A stretch of 64,000 nucleotides of DNA from an uncultured Bacteroidia bacterium. GTDB lineage: Bacteria > Bacteroidota > Bacteroidia > Bacteroidales > Prolixibacteraceae. The notes beneath the pieces were generated by a model. The model had not been told where the DNA came from. It saw only the letters and a list, made by a program, of their open reading frames with translations, and did no database searches. Positions 45,660 to 55,339 of the stretch are shown piece after piece. The stretch is taken from assembly GCA_903897145.1 (NCBI GenBank), contig CAIUAN010000007.1:1-64000 (forward strand). Direction: 5' to 3'. The translations under genes were made by a program, and so were the position numbers. Position 1 is the first letter of the stretch. Every line of letters starts with the position of its first letter.

Positions 45660-48122
45660 ATGCACGGAAAAAACCCGATTAAAGGAACATCTAGTCTTGA
45701 TCTAAAAAAAGCCAACCTAAAGCCATTATTGTTTTTAGGAATGCTTTTATTGATCTCCTCGTTGAGTGTACTAGCTCAAAAATCAGCACCGAAATGGTGG
45801 TCTAAAGCCACAGAAACGGCGCTTCAACAAGCAGGCACAAATAAAGCGCAGTTGGTTATTGCATTAGAAAAAGTTCCCACAGCGCAGCGTGAAGGACTTG
45901 AATTCCTAATTGACAACATGCCGGATATTGATCTTAAGAAACTGTCTGCAAATTTCTTGCTAGAACATCTAGCGATGGCTTACAAAGTAAAACAAGAGGC
46001 ACCTTGGGCTAGTCAGATTTCAAATGAAATCTTTCTAAATGAAATACTTCCATACGCTAGTGTGAGTGAGCCTCGTGACAACTACACCAAAAAGTTATAT
46101 GCGATTGCAATGCCATTAATCAAAGATTCCAAGACGATTAGTGAGGCAGGAAAAGCTATCAACCAGCAAATCTTCAAACTTCTAAAGGTTAAGTACTCAC
46201 GCAAAAGACGTGCGCCAGATCAAGGACCATTTGAAACCATGCAGACTGGAGTAGCCACTTGTACTGGATTATCTGTGCTTCTGGTTGACGCTTGTCGTTC
46301 GGTCGGCATCCCTGCGCGTATTGCCGGTACTCCACTCTGGAACAACAATAGCGGGAATCATACCTGGGTAGAGATTTGGGATGGCAAATGGTATTTTACA
46401 GGCGCCGCAGAACAAAGTCCTGAAGGTTTCAATAGAGGTTGGTTTGTATCAAATGCGTCACAAGCCATTAAAGACGATCGTAATAAAGCCATCTATGCCA
46501 CAAGCTTTAAAAAGACCGGACTTACCTTCCCACTCTCATGGGCTCAAGATGTTGATTATGTGAATGCCATAAACGTCTCAGATCGTTATACAGAAAAAGC
46601 TAAACCGGTGGAACTGCCAGGATTAAAATTACTCCTCGATGTATTTAATCGTCCCGTTGGTGAGCGCGTTGCCTCCAAAGTTACCATCACCGATGCAGCC
46701 GACAGCTCCATTAAATTTGAGGGAATTAGCAAAGGAGATACCGCAGATATCAACGATCATTTATTTATTCAACTACCTAAACAACGCACGTATATTGTTG
46801 ACGTTGTGCAAAAAGATCAAAAACAGAGCCAGTATTATTCTACAAGTGCAGCATCAGAAGATAAGCTTTCAATTTTCCTAAGTGGAATTCCTGCAATCCC
46901 AGCTCCAAAAGGACCCTTTTACGTCTCACCAATTGTTAACCAGACCTTACAATCTGCGGATGAAGTAAAATTAAAGGATGCTCTTACAGCTTTTTTCAAA
47001 GCAAACACACAAGATCAAAAGAATTGGAAATTTGATAGTAAGCTTGAAAAATTGCTTAGTGAGAATGAGCCCGCAGTGCGTCAAGCAGCCTGGGATGCCT
47101 ACAAAGCAGCTCCAATCCACGCATCAGCAAAGCTAGATTTCGACTCCAACAAGGTCAGTTCCGGAAAACATGTAAGTCCATATATGGTTAAAAGAGTTGG
47201 CAAAAGACCGGCTAATGGCTGGGCCTTATTTATCGCCATGCATGGTGGCGGAGGTACCACACAGGAGTTCAATGATAGCCAGTGGCGTCATATGCAAATC
47301 TATTACCGCGACCATCCCGAGGTTGGAGGTTATATTTATGTTGCTCTTCGTGCACCAGATAATTCATGGAACGGTTTTTATACCGGCTATGCTTATCCAT
47401 TAATTCAAAACTTACTTCGTCAATTCATGCTTTTTGGCGATATCGATCCTAATAAAAAGTTTATCATGGGCTACTCACATGGTGGGTATGGAGCCTATGC
47501 TATCGGACCTAAGATGCCAGACTATTTTGCCGCTATTCACGCCAGTGCAGCTGCTCTAGCAGACGGTGCAAACCCTATCACCTTAAGAAATACAGCTTTC
47601 TCAACCATGGTAGGTGCAAAAGATGATATGTATGGAAGAAGTAAACACGTAGCTGACTTAGTGAAAGAAGTGGCAAAATTGAGAGGCGACAGAACAGACA
47701 TCTACCCTATTGCCATTCAGATTATTGCAGAACATCCCCACTCTGGCTTACCCGATAGAGATAAAATCTCGCAGATGTATGCCAATGTGCGTAACCCTGT
47801 CCCTAAAGAGCTTACTTGGCGTCTAACAGATCATGTGATTCACGACTTCTTTTGGCTTCATACTGACAATCCAGAATCAGGTAAAGATTTTAATGTTACG
47901 CTAATTGACAATAAGTTAACAGGTACAACAGACATCTCATCAGGATCGATTTTATTAGATACTCGATTAGTAGATTTCAAAAAAGCGGTTGTCCTTAACA
48001 TCAATGGTAAAAGCAGCAAGCATAAAATCAAGCCAAGCCTGCGCACCCTATGCGAAACCTTAGAACGCCGGGGCGATCCGGAATTAGCTTTCACAGCTGA
48101 ACTTCCTTTAAAACTAAAATAA
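45660..48122 (+). CDS. secreted transglutaminase-like domain fused to serine esterase/hydrolase
   Basis: 820 residues. Signal region at about 20-40 (LFLGMLLLISSLSVLAQ). Residues 140-260 are a transglutaminase-like fold: Cys201 in GVATCTGLSVLLVDACRSVGIPAR, His234 in NHTWVEIWDGKWYF, and an acidic residue at Glu251 (GAAE) in place of the more common Asp. A linker and beta region follow. Residues about 500-800 are an alpha/beta-hydrolase of the polyhydroxybutyrate/feruloyl esterase type: WALFIAMHGGGGTT (oxyanion region), nucleophile Ser606 in GYSHGGYGAY, and a late His in HVIHDFFW. A role in removing ester groups from the glycan is plausible. Lies inside the hydrolase operon. Confidence 0.82.
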   Translation: MHGKNPIKGTSSLDLKKANLKPLLFLGMLLLISSLSVLAQKSAPKWWSKATETALQQAGTNKAQLVIALEKVPTAQREGLEFLIDNMPDIDLKKLSANFLLEHLAMAYKVKQEAPWASQISNEIFLNEILPYASVSEPRDNYTKKLYAIAMPLIKDSKTISEAGKAINQQIFKLLKVKYSRKRRAPDQGPFETMQTGVATCTGLSVLLVDACRSVGIPARIAGTPLWNNNSGNHTWVEIWDGKWYFTGAAEQSPEGFNRGWFVSNASQAIKDDRNKAIYATSFKKTGLTFPLSWAQDVDYVNAINVSDRYTEKAKPVELPGLKLLLDVFNRPVGERVASKVTITDAADSSIKFEGISKGDTADINDHLFIQLPKQRTYIVDVVQKDQKQSQYYSTSAASEDKLSIFLSGIPAIPAPKGPFYVSPIVNQTLQSADEVKLKDALTAFFKANTQDQKNWKFDSKLEKLLSENEPAVRQAAWDAYKAAPIHASAKLDFDSNKVSSGKHVSPYMVKRVGKRPANGWALFIAMHGGGGTTQEFNDSQWRHMQIYYRDHPEVGGYIYVALRAPDNSWNGFYTGYAYPLIQNLLRQFMLFGDIDPNKKFIMGYSHGGYGAYAIGPKMPDYFAAIHASAAALADGANPITLRNTAFSTMVGAKDDMYGRSKHVADLVKEVAKLRGDRTDIYPIAIQIIAEHPHSGLPDRDKISQMYANVRNPVPKELTWRLTDHVIHDFFWLHTDNPESGKDFNVTLIDNKLTGTTDISSGSILLDTRLVDFKKAVVLNINGKSSKHKIKPSLRTLCETLERRGDPELAFTAELPLKLK

Positions 48123-48145
48123 ACCCACGATAACAGAACGAAACG

Positions 48146-51100
48146 ATGAGAAACTTTAGACCCATTACTCTAGTAGGACTACTGCTAATAACCTTAACGC
48201 TAGGAGCGCAAACAAAACTGCCTCCAGGACATTCCGACCGCAGTGCAACATTAGATGTATTGCCAGGATTTATTAATCCGCCAAAAGGATTCGGAGACGT
48301 TCCATTCTATTGGTGGCAGGGCGACACCATCACTAAAGAGCGCTTAGCTTGGCAATTAGACCAACTTTCGAATAAAGGGATCTCAAGCCTTCAAATCAAT
48401 TATAGTCATCAAGACTCTGGGGGTATCTCTTATGGTTCATCAAACCCAAGTAAACCGGCGTTGTTTAGCGAGGCTTGGTGGAAACTGTTTAACTGGTTTG
48501 CTGCAGAAGCTCAGAAAAAAGGGATGACTGTAAGTCTTAGTGATTATACACTGGGTATTGGTCAGGGTTATGCAATGGATGAAGGGATCGCAAAGAATCC
48601 GGAACTAAATGGATCGCAACTAAAAAAGCAGATTCAGAAATTAAGTGGGAAAGGTAGTCTTAAACTACCTGATCACTTGCTTAATTTAAGTGCATTTAAA
48701 TTAAATGCCGAGGACTCCTTGATCTTAGAATCTCGGAAAAATTTACTTCCAGAGGTTTCTAATGGTTCAATCGCCTACAATTTCGGCAAAGAAAAATGGA
48801 AAATTGTAGCGGTATATTCCGAGCAGTTAATCCCTTCTTATGACCCTATGCATCCGCAAAGTGGACAACTATACAACCATTTTTTCTTCGATAAATTCGA
48901 TGCAGCCTTGAAAAAAAGTGGTTCTGGTGGTCTTAACTTCTTCTTCTCCGATGAATTAAATTTCAGAGTAGGGGGAAACCTTTGGAATAAATACTTCGCC
49001 GATGAATTTAAGAAGCGTAAAGGGTACGATGTTGTTCCTTACCTCGACGCATTGTATGTAAATATTGGATCTATTACGCCAAAAATCAAACTTGACTATA
49101 ACGATGTGATCGTTGGGCTTAGTGAGGATAACTTCTTTAAACCTGTTTACCAATGGCACGAAGATCGCGGTCTTATTTTTGGATGCGATCATGGTGGACG
49201 TGGAAAAGACCTAGCTGAATTTGGAGATTATTTCCGTACACAACGTTGGAACCAAGGACCTGGATCGGATCAGCCCGGATTATCCAAAGACATCGTTAAA
49301 GCGAAGGTCGCTTCATCAATTGCACATTTATACGACCGACCAAGAGTGTGGCTAGAAGGATTCTATGGCAGCGGATGGGGTACAACTTCATCGGATGTTA
49401 CCGAGGCTATATTTGGGAACTTCGTTGCTGGATATAACCTACTATCGTTTCACGGTCTTTACTATTCGACCCAAGGTGGATGGTGGGAATGGGCACCTCC
49501 TTGCAACCACTTCCGCATGCCATACTGGAAACAGATCGATCCACTGATGAATTGCGTTCAGCGTCTAGCTTACCTGCTCTCTCAAGGAAGGCACAATTGC
49601 GACGTAGCTATTGTCTATCCAACAGAACCTGTCATAGCTCAGATGGATGGTAAAAAATCTGTTGACATTGCCTTTGAAGCTGGCGAGAGAATGTATGATA
49701 AAGGAATTGATTTTGATTTTATAGACTTTGAGTCAATTGCCCGCGCAACGGTTAACTCAAAAGAGCTTCAAGTCTCAGGCGAGAAATATAAAGTATTGGT
49801 GGTTCCTTCGATGAAAGCCATTCGTTTTGCCTCTTTGAAGAAACTCGATGAATTTAAAAAAGGTGGTGGACTAATTGTCAATCTTGGAAATGTTCCTGAA
49901 GCCACTGAAAAAAATGGAGCAGCAGATGCTGAGGTAGCAAAACTTGTTGCCAATGTTTTCTCTGCAGCACCAAACTACATTCAATGTGACGATCCAAAAT
50001 TGGTTTCTGCCGCTATTGAAGGGAAATATGAACCTAACTTTAAATTGCTTACTCCTGCCAAAGACCGTCCCTATGTGATGCGTCGCGTCATTGGCAAACG
50101 CGAGGTTTATGCAGTATACAACGTGGAGAAAGGGGCTAAGTGTTTCTTTAAAGCAAAAGGGAATGCACAGCTTTGGAATCCTTGGAATGGAGAGACCTCT
50201 TCATTGGGTAAATTAGCGGTTCAAACTGCAGAAGGAACAGAGATTACAATGCCTCTAACCAATAAAGAGATTCAGCTAGTTATTTTTGATTCAAATCCTA
50301 CGGCCGCGAAGAATTCCATCTCTCCAGAGGAGATATTGAGCTCTACAGATATAGGAAACACCTGGAATTTCGAACTTAAGCCATCACTTGACAACCAGTG
50401 GGGAGACTTTCAGCTTCCAGCTAAAAAAGAGATGCTAGGAGCTCAAGTGCGTCAACTAAATTTCACAGAGAAAACAAATTATAGTGGTGGGAACATCGCA
50501 ATTGATACGCTTTGGGAAGAAAAAACAATTGCATTTGGACAACAATTCCTTAAGCTTCCGGTATTGGCTCAAGCCCCTACTGAAGCAGAACTGTTAAAAA
50601 TTGCTGCTGCTGGTGCGACAGAAAATCCAACCTTATCGAACCAAATCCACAAATGGGAAACGTATGGCTTCTCTTGGAAACAAGGTGTTGAAGGTGATCC
50701 AGGACACCAAGGATACCATGGGTTAAAAGGGAAAATGTACGATAATTTTATCCGCATGGGCGCCCTGAAAATGGTTAAAATGTCACGGAAAAGACTCCCT
50801 GAGGAAAATGGCCATTTCTACCTGCTATACACAAATATTTTAGCACCTGAAGATGGAAATTACGATCTTCTATCTGGTGAACAGAAACCAGTAAAATTAA
50901 TTCTTAATCAGTCATCGATAGACCCTACTAGTCATTCGGTTGCGCTAAAAAAAGGGTCAAATTCACTCGTAATACTTTATGATAAAGAATGTGAGACTTA
51001 CCTACTTTGTCGTAAACCTGGCGTTCCTCGACCAGAAAAAGTACAAGTAGCGATGGGGTGGTTTAACGACCTTGGAGTGTTACCTTTCGACTGCTCTGTA

Positions 51101-51733
51101 AATCCTAAAGCGCATGGGTTATTTGCCTTTGAATCGGCACCTGCACTTCGCTCATTTAGCTTTGCAGCTTATGGTAGAGTAGCGGCATGGGTTGACGGCA
51201 TATATGTGCCACTTGCTCCAGGAAAAGCTGAAGCAGATGGTTTGATAAACTATTCAGCAACCTTAAACACGTTAAAACAAACAACCTCTCGAGTAGTTAT
51301 CAAAGTTGTCTATCAACCAGGTTATGCTGGAGCAGCTGCCCTTCCAAACTTTATTGAACAAAAATGTGGTAAAGGAATTATTGGACTCGGCGACTGGTCT
51401 AAAATAGAAGGTTTAAAAGCCTACTCAGGTGGAGCATACTACCGCAAGACAATTACGGTAGCCGCAGAAGCGTTGAAAAATAAGATAGAATTAGACCTTG
51501 GTGATCTAGTCTCATCGGCTGAACTATTTATCAACGGCAAGAGTGCTGGTATTAAAGTATCACCACCTTGGAAGTTCGACATTTCCAATTTTGCAAAAAC
51601 TGGAGAGAACAAAATCGAGGTGCTTTTATACAATACAGTTGCAAACAATTATACCACAGTACCTACGATGTACCGAGGACTGATCACCTCTGGACTTCTA
51701 GGACCTGTTCGTCTTAATATCTTAAAGAAATAA
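48146..51733 (+). CDS. secreted GH106-like glycoside hydrolase (putative alpha-L-rhamnosidase)
   Basis: 1195 residues, large as for GH106. Signal peptide to about 22 (LGAQ). The entry GDVPFYWWQGDTITKERLAWQLDQLSNKGISSLQ matches the start of GH106-type TIM barrels (WWNG...VTKE...DLEAM.AGIGG). Later segments: FFSDELNFRVGG, LIFGCDHGGRGKDLAEFGDYF, then an amidotransferase-like fold region (KVLVVPSMKAIRFASLKKLDEFKKGGGLIVN) and C-terminal beta-sandwich domains (AELFINGKSAGIKVSPPWKFDIS). Catalytic residues cannot be fixed without alignment. Releases rhamnose from glycans if the family call is right. Third in size in the locus; starts 23 nt after the esterase gene. Confidence 0.65.
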   Translation: MRNFRPITLVGLLLITLTLGAQTKLPPGHSDRSATLDVLPGFINPPKGFGDVPFYWWQGDTITKERLAWQLDQLSNKGISSLQINYSHQDSGGISYGSSNPSKPALFSEAWWKLFNWFAAEAQKKGMTVSLSDYTLGIGQGYAMDEGIAKNPELNGSQLKKQIQKLSGKGSLKLPDHLLNLSAFKLNAEDSLILESRKNLLPEVSNGSIAYNFGKEKWKIVAVYSEQLIPSYDPMHPQSGQLYNHFFFDKFDAALKKSGSGGLNFFFSDELNFRVGGNLWNKYFADEFKKRKGYDVVPYLDALYVNIGSITPKIKLDYNDVIVGLSEDNFFKPVYQWHEDRGLIFGCDHGGRGKDLAEFGDYFRTQRWNQGPGSDQPGLSKDIVKAKVASSIAHLYDRPRVWLEGFYGSGWGTTSSDVTEAIFGNFVAGYNLLSFHGLYYSTQGGWWEWAPPCNHFRMPYWKQIDPLMNCVQRLAYLLSQGRHNCDVAIVYPTEPVIAQMDGKKSVDIAFEAGERMYDKGIDFDFIDFESIARATVNSKELQVSGEKYKVLVVPSMKAIRFASLKKLDEFKKGGGLIVNLGNVPEATEKNGAADAEVAKLVANVFSAAPNYIQCDDPKLVSAAIEGKYEPNFKLLTPAKDRPYVMRRVIGKREVYAVYNVEKGAKCFFKAKGNAQLWNPWNGETSSLGKLAVQTAEGTEITMPLTNKEIQLVIFDSNPTAAKNSISPEEILSSTDIGNTWNFELKPSLDNQWGDFQLPAKKEMLGAQVRQLNFTEKTNYSGGNIAIDTLWEEKTIAFGQQFLKLPVLAQAPTEAELLKIAAAGATENPTLSNQIHKWETYGFSWKQGVEGDPGHQGYHGLKGKMYDNFIRMGALKMVKMSRKRLPEENGHFYLLYTNILAPEDGNYDLLSGEQKPVKLILNQSSIDPTSHSVALKKGSNSLVILYDKECETYLLCRKPGVPRPEKVQVAMGWFNDLGVLPFDCSVNPKAHGLFAFESAPALRSFSFAAYGRVAAWVDGIYVPLAPGKAEADGLINYSATLNTLKQTTSRVVIKVVYQPGYAGAAALPNFIEQKCGKGIIGLGDWSKIEGLKAYSGGAYYRKTITVAAEALKNKIELDLGDLVSSAELFINGKSAGIKVSPPWKFDISNFAKTGENKIEVLLYNTVANNYTTVPTMYRGLITSGLLGPVRLNILKK

Positions 51734-51742
51734 TGGATTACT

Positions 51743-51778
51743 TTTAGTGCTGCAGTCTTTAAAAACTGCAGCACTAAA
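51743..51778 (+). other. intercistronic hairpin
   Basis: Perfect 14-bp stem TTTAGTGCTGCAGT (51743-51756) with ACTGCAGCACTAAA (51765-51778), 8-nt loop, in the 69-nt gap between the GH106-like and GH92 genes. No T-run follows, so it is more likely an mRNA processing or 3' stabilising element within the operon than a terminator. Confidence 0.8.
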
Positions 51779-51802
51779 CTATCAACAACAGCTAAATTAA
51801 GC

Positions 51803-54001
51803 ATGAAAAAAAGTCGATTAACGGATTTTAAAATAGCCTTTGGAATTGTACTCTCGGCCTTGTTTGCGCAGTCAGTGATTGCACAAAACAAGCAACCAGT
51901 TGATTATGTCGACAACTTTATTGGCGTACGATCGGTTAAAGGGAACTGCGTAATTGGTCCGCAACTTCCATTTGCTTCGATCTGTCCAAGTCCTCAAACA
52001 CCCAATGGTCTCGACGATGGTTACAACCCGAAAGAGCCAATCCGTGGGTTTGCTCAGCTCGTACAAAGCGGCACTGGATGGGGCACCAATGGACAAGTAT
52101 TTTTCTCGCCTCAGATTGGTTTAGCCATTGATGAACTTGGTCATGACTCCCCAAAATCACAAGAATCGGCTAAGCCTTATGAATACCAGGTCCATCTCGA
52201 TCGCTATAACATTGGCGTTAACCTATCACCGTCAAATCATTCAGTAATCTACAAGCTGAACTTTCCAAAATCAGATAGCGCCAATATCACCCTCGACCTG
52301 ACTCATAATCTGCCGATGGATATTGCAACCTATATCCATGGGAATGTTTATGAAGGGAGCGTGTCGATTGAAACCGCATCTAAAACAGAAATTTCTGGAT
52401 TTGGCATTTATGAAGGTGGCTTCGGACAAGGGCCGTATACCGTTTATTTTGCGGCAGAGTTAAGCAAGAAACCTCAATCTTATGGAACATGGATCAACGG
52501 AAAGATCACTCCAAAATCAACTGCACAAGCGCTACTTAAAAAGAACGACCGGGTGGGTGCTTACCTTCAATTTAATACAAAATCGAACGAAGAGATTTAC
52601 CTAAAAGTAAGTATATCTTATAAAAGTATCGAACAAGCAAAGGTTTGGCTTAAAGCTGAAATTCCAGGATGGGACTATGCATCGATTCAGAAAGCAGCTC
52701 GAAACACGTGGAATACAGCCCTCAAAAAAATTGAAATCGAAGGTGGTTCAGAGAAAGACAAACGGCTATTTTATACCGCCTTATACCATGCTCATCTGAT
52801 GCCCCGAAACCGCACAAACGACTCCAAAGTATTCGGCAAAGATGTGCCGGTGTGGGATGATCATTTTGCCGTTTGGGATACCTGGAGAACGTTATATCCC
52901 CTGCATGTATTTTTAAACCCAGCAATGGTCAGTGGCACCATCAATTCATTTATTGCACGACTGAAAACCAATGGTAAAGTAAAAGATGCTTTCGTGAATG
53001 GGAATGAGATGACTATGGAACAAGGAGGAAATAATGTTGACAACATCATTGCGGATGCTTATGTGAAAAATATCAAAGGCGTAAATTGGGAAGAAGCCTA
53101 CAAAATTTTAAAGTTTAATGCAGACAACGAGCGACTTGGCAGCTTTGCTTGGAAAAAGCAAGATAGTTTGATTAATAAATACAAGCAAAATGGGTGGATA
53201 CCTGCGGGTACGATGTCAACATCGATGTCGCTGGAGTATTCCTATAACGACTTTTGTATCGCCCAAGTTGCACAAGGTTTGGGTAAAACCGAAGACTTTA
53301 AAAAATACAACCAAAGAAGTAAACAATGGGTTAATCTTTGGGATAATTCGGCTGAGAGTGATGGCTTTACCGGATTTTTATCAGCTAAAAATTTAGATGG
53401 AACCTTTGCTAAGGTCGACGTCAAAAAGTTTGCGGGCTCTTGGAATAAATATTACTACGAAGGGTCGGGATGGGTCTATTCGTGGTTCACTCCACATCAA
53501 TTTGATCAGCTAGTATTGCTAAATGGCGGGAAAGAAAAATTCGTCAAAAAACTAAACTATGGCTATGAGAACCGACTGCTAAACTACGACAATGAGCCCT
53601 CATTCTTAACTGCACAGGCCTTTCATTATGGTGGTCGATCTGATCTGACTAGCTATTGGACACGTGAGGTGATGAAAGAGAAATTTCCTGAAGAGGGAAC
53701 CTTCGACAATGACGATAGTGGAGCTATGAGCTCCTGGTATATCTTTTCGGCTATGGGATTTTTCCCAAATGCAGGGCAGGATTTCTATTACCTCAACGGA
53801 CCAATGTTTACAAAGGTTACGATACATCTTGCAAACGGGCGCAAACTTATTCTGAATGCTCCAAAGGCTAGTTCCGAAAATATCTATGTCAAAACTGTGA
53901 AGTTAAATGGGAAGATTCACACAGGCTTCTCTTTCACACATGATCAGATTAAAGATGGAGCCACGCTAGATTTTGACATGCAAAACAAACCGAATTTATA
54001 A
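51803..54001 (+). CDS. GH92 alpha-mannosidase
   Basis: 732 residues. Signal peptide to about 28 (SVIAQ). Mature protein follows the GH92 plan: N-terminal beta-sandwich domain (VDYVDNFIGVRSVKGN, GTGWGTNGQVFFSPQIG) and an (alpha/alpha)6 barrel with AHLMPRN, VWDTWRTLYPLHVFLNP, and the signature FDNDDSGAMSSWYIFSAMGFFP at about 632-655. GH92 enzymes are calcium-dependent exo-alpha-mannosidases that cut alpha-1,2, 1,3 or 1,4 links of yeast mannan and N-glycans. The linkage here cannot be told. Preceded by a strong hairpin and followed after 16 nt by the second oxidoreductase. Confidence 0.93.
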   Translation: MKKSRLTDFKIAFGIVLSALFAQSVIAQNKQPVDYVDNFIGVRSVKGNCVIGPQLPFASICPSPQTPNGLDDGYNPKEPIRGFAQLVQSGTGWGTNGQVFFSPQIGLAIDELGHDSPKSQESAKPYEYQVHLDRYNIGVNLSPSNHSVIYKLNFPKSDSANITLDLTHNLPMDIATYIHGNVYEGSVSIETASKTEISGFGIYEGGFGQGPYTVYFAAELSKKPQSYGTWINGKITPKSTAQALLKKNDRVGAYLQFNTKSNEEIYLKVSISYKSIEQAKVWLKAEIPGWDYASIQKAARNTWNTALKKIEIEGGSEKDKRLFYTALYHAHLMPRNRTNDSKVFGKDVPVWDDHFAVWDTWRTLYPLHVFLNPAMVSGTINSFIARLKTNGKVKDAFVNGNEMTMEQGGNNVDNIIADAYVKNIKGVNWEEAYKILKFNADNERLGSFAWKKQDSLINKYKQNGWIPAGTMSTSMSLEYSYNDFCIAQVAQGLGKTEDFKKYNQRSKQWVNLWDNSAESDGFTGFLSAKNLDGTFAKVDVKKFAGSWNKYYYEGSGWVYSWFTPHQFDQLVLLNGGKEKFVKKLNYGYENRLLNYDNEPSFLTAQAFHYGGRSDLTSYWTREVMKEKFPEEGTFDNDDSGAMSSWYIFSAMGFFPNAGQDFYYLNGPMFTKVTIHLANGRKLILNAPKASSENIYVKTVKLNGKIHTGFSFTHDQIKDGATLDFDMQNKPNL

Positions 54002-54017
54002 TAAAGTATAATCAATT

Positions 54018-55328
54018 ATGTCAGTTCAACACAACCGTCGCAAATTTCTGAAACAAGCAACATCACTAGTTGCTAGTGGGATTATCTTACCCCAACTGAT
54101 CCCTTCAACGGCATTGGGAATGGGTGGAAGACTTGCACCAAGCGATCGAATTGTCATGGGCTGTATCGGCACGGGCGATCAAGGGAACAGCAACTTAGAA
54201 GATTTTCTAATCCACACAAAACAAGTGCAATTTGTGGCCGTTTGCGATGTTGACTCAAACCATAGCAGAGATGCGAAGAACCTAATTGATAAAGCGCAAA
54301 AATCAACAGATTGTAGAACCCATGAAGACTATCGGGAGTTCCTGGAAACAGAAAAGCTTGATGCCGTGTCGATCGCTTTACCAGACCACTGGCATGGATT
54401 AATCTATACCGCTGCAGCAAATAAAAAGTTAGACGTCTACGGAGAAAAGCCTCTTGCTCGGAGTATTTATGATAGCAAAGCCATCGTCCACGCTGTTCAA
54501 AAAAACAATATTGTTTGGCAAACAGGTAGCTGGCAACGGTCGACTCCAAACTTCAGACGAGCTGCGGAGTTGGTTATCAATGGTCGAATTGGAAAGATCA
54601 TTTCAATCGATGCTGGTCTTCCTGATGGCAATAGAGGGGTAGGAACTCCTCCAGTTCAACCTGTTCCAACTGGACTTAACTGGGAGATGTGGCTTGGCCC
54701 AGCGCCAAAATCACCGTATCGTGGCACCTGCCATCAAAGTTGGAGATGGATACTCGACTATTCCGGCGGTCAACTAACCGATTGGGCTGGTCATCATATC
54801 GACATTGCGCAATGGGGAATTGGCATGGAAAGATCGGGACCCGTAGAGATCTCCGGAAAAGGAATTTACCCTCGAGAGGGATTATACAATACACCTGTTG
54901 AATATGATTTCAACTGTCGCTATGAAAACGGCATCATGATGCGGGTGGCCAATCATTCACGACTTAAACACATGAAGGGTGTTGTGTGGTATGGCGAAAA
55001 AGGGTGGATACATGTCGACAGAGGTGTTCTTGAAGCATCAGATCCAAAGATTTTGCAAGAGATGATTGGTGAGAATGAGATTCATCTATACAAAAGCGAT
55101 GATCATATTGGAAACTTCTTAGAGTGTATCAAGTCACGAAAAGAGACTGCGGCCCCAGTAGAGATTGCCCATCGTTCCATCTCCATTGGATTGCTCGGAG
55201 AGATTGCCATGACCACAGAGCAACCGGTCATCTGGGATCCTAAAAAGGAGGAGATCATCGGAAATCCTATTGCCACACGCTTATTAACCAGACCATACCG
55301 TAAACCTTGGGAATTACCATCCCTATAA
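54018..55328 (+). CDS. Tat-exported Gfo/Idh/MocA oxidoreductase, copy 2
   Basis: 436 residues, start ATG 54018 (MSVQHNRRKFLKQATSL). Twin-arginine motif NRRKFLK. NAD-binding GCIGTGDQGNSNL, EKP motif in YGEKPLA and DWAGHHIDIAQWG as in copy 1. The two proteins are co-linear and about 70% identical by eye, with the same spacing of motifs, so they are products of duplication. Differences cluster in the putative substrate loop (GLPDGNRGVGTPPVQPV versus GLPDGIKGIGTPPVIDV). Periplasmic sugar oxidoreductase with bound NAD is the expectation. Between GH92 and GH29 genes (16 nt and 11 nt gaps). Confidence 0.88.
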   Translation: MSVQHNRRKFLKQATSLVASGIILPQLIPSTALGMGGRLAPSDRIVMGCIGTGDQGNSNLEDFLIHTKQVQFVAVCDVDSNHSRDAKNLIDKAQKSTDCRTHEDYREFLETEKLDAVSIALPDHWHGLIYTAAANKKLDVYGEKPLARSIYDSKAIVHAVQKNNIVWQTGSWQRSTPNFRRAAELVINGRIGKIISIDAGLPDGNRGVGTPPVQPVPTGLNWEMWLGPAPKSPYRGTCHQSWRWILDYSGGQLTDWAGHHIDIAQWGIGMERSGPVEISGKGIYPREGLYNTPVEYDFNCRYENGIMMRVANHSRLKHMKGVVWYGEKGWIHVDRGVLEASDPKILQEMIGENEIHLYKSDDHIGNFLECIKSRKETAAPVEIAHRSISIGLLGEIAMTTEQPVIWDPKKEEIIGNPIATRLLTRPYRKPWELPSL

Positions 55329-55339
55329 AATCTTAAAAA

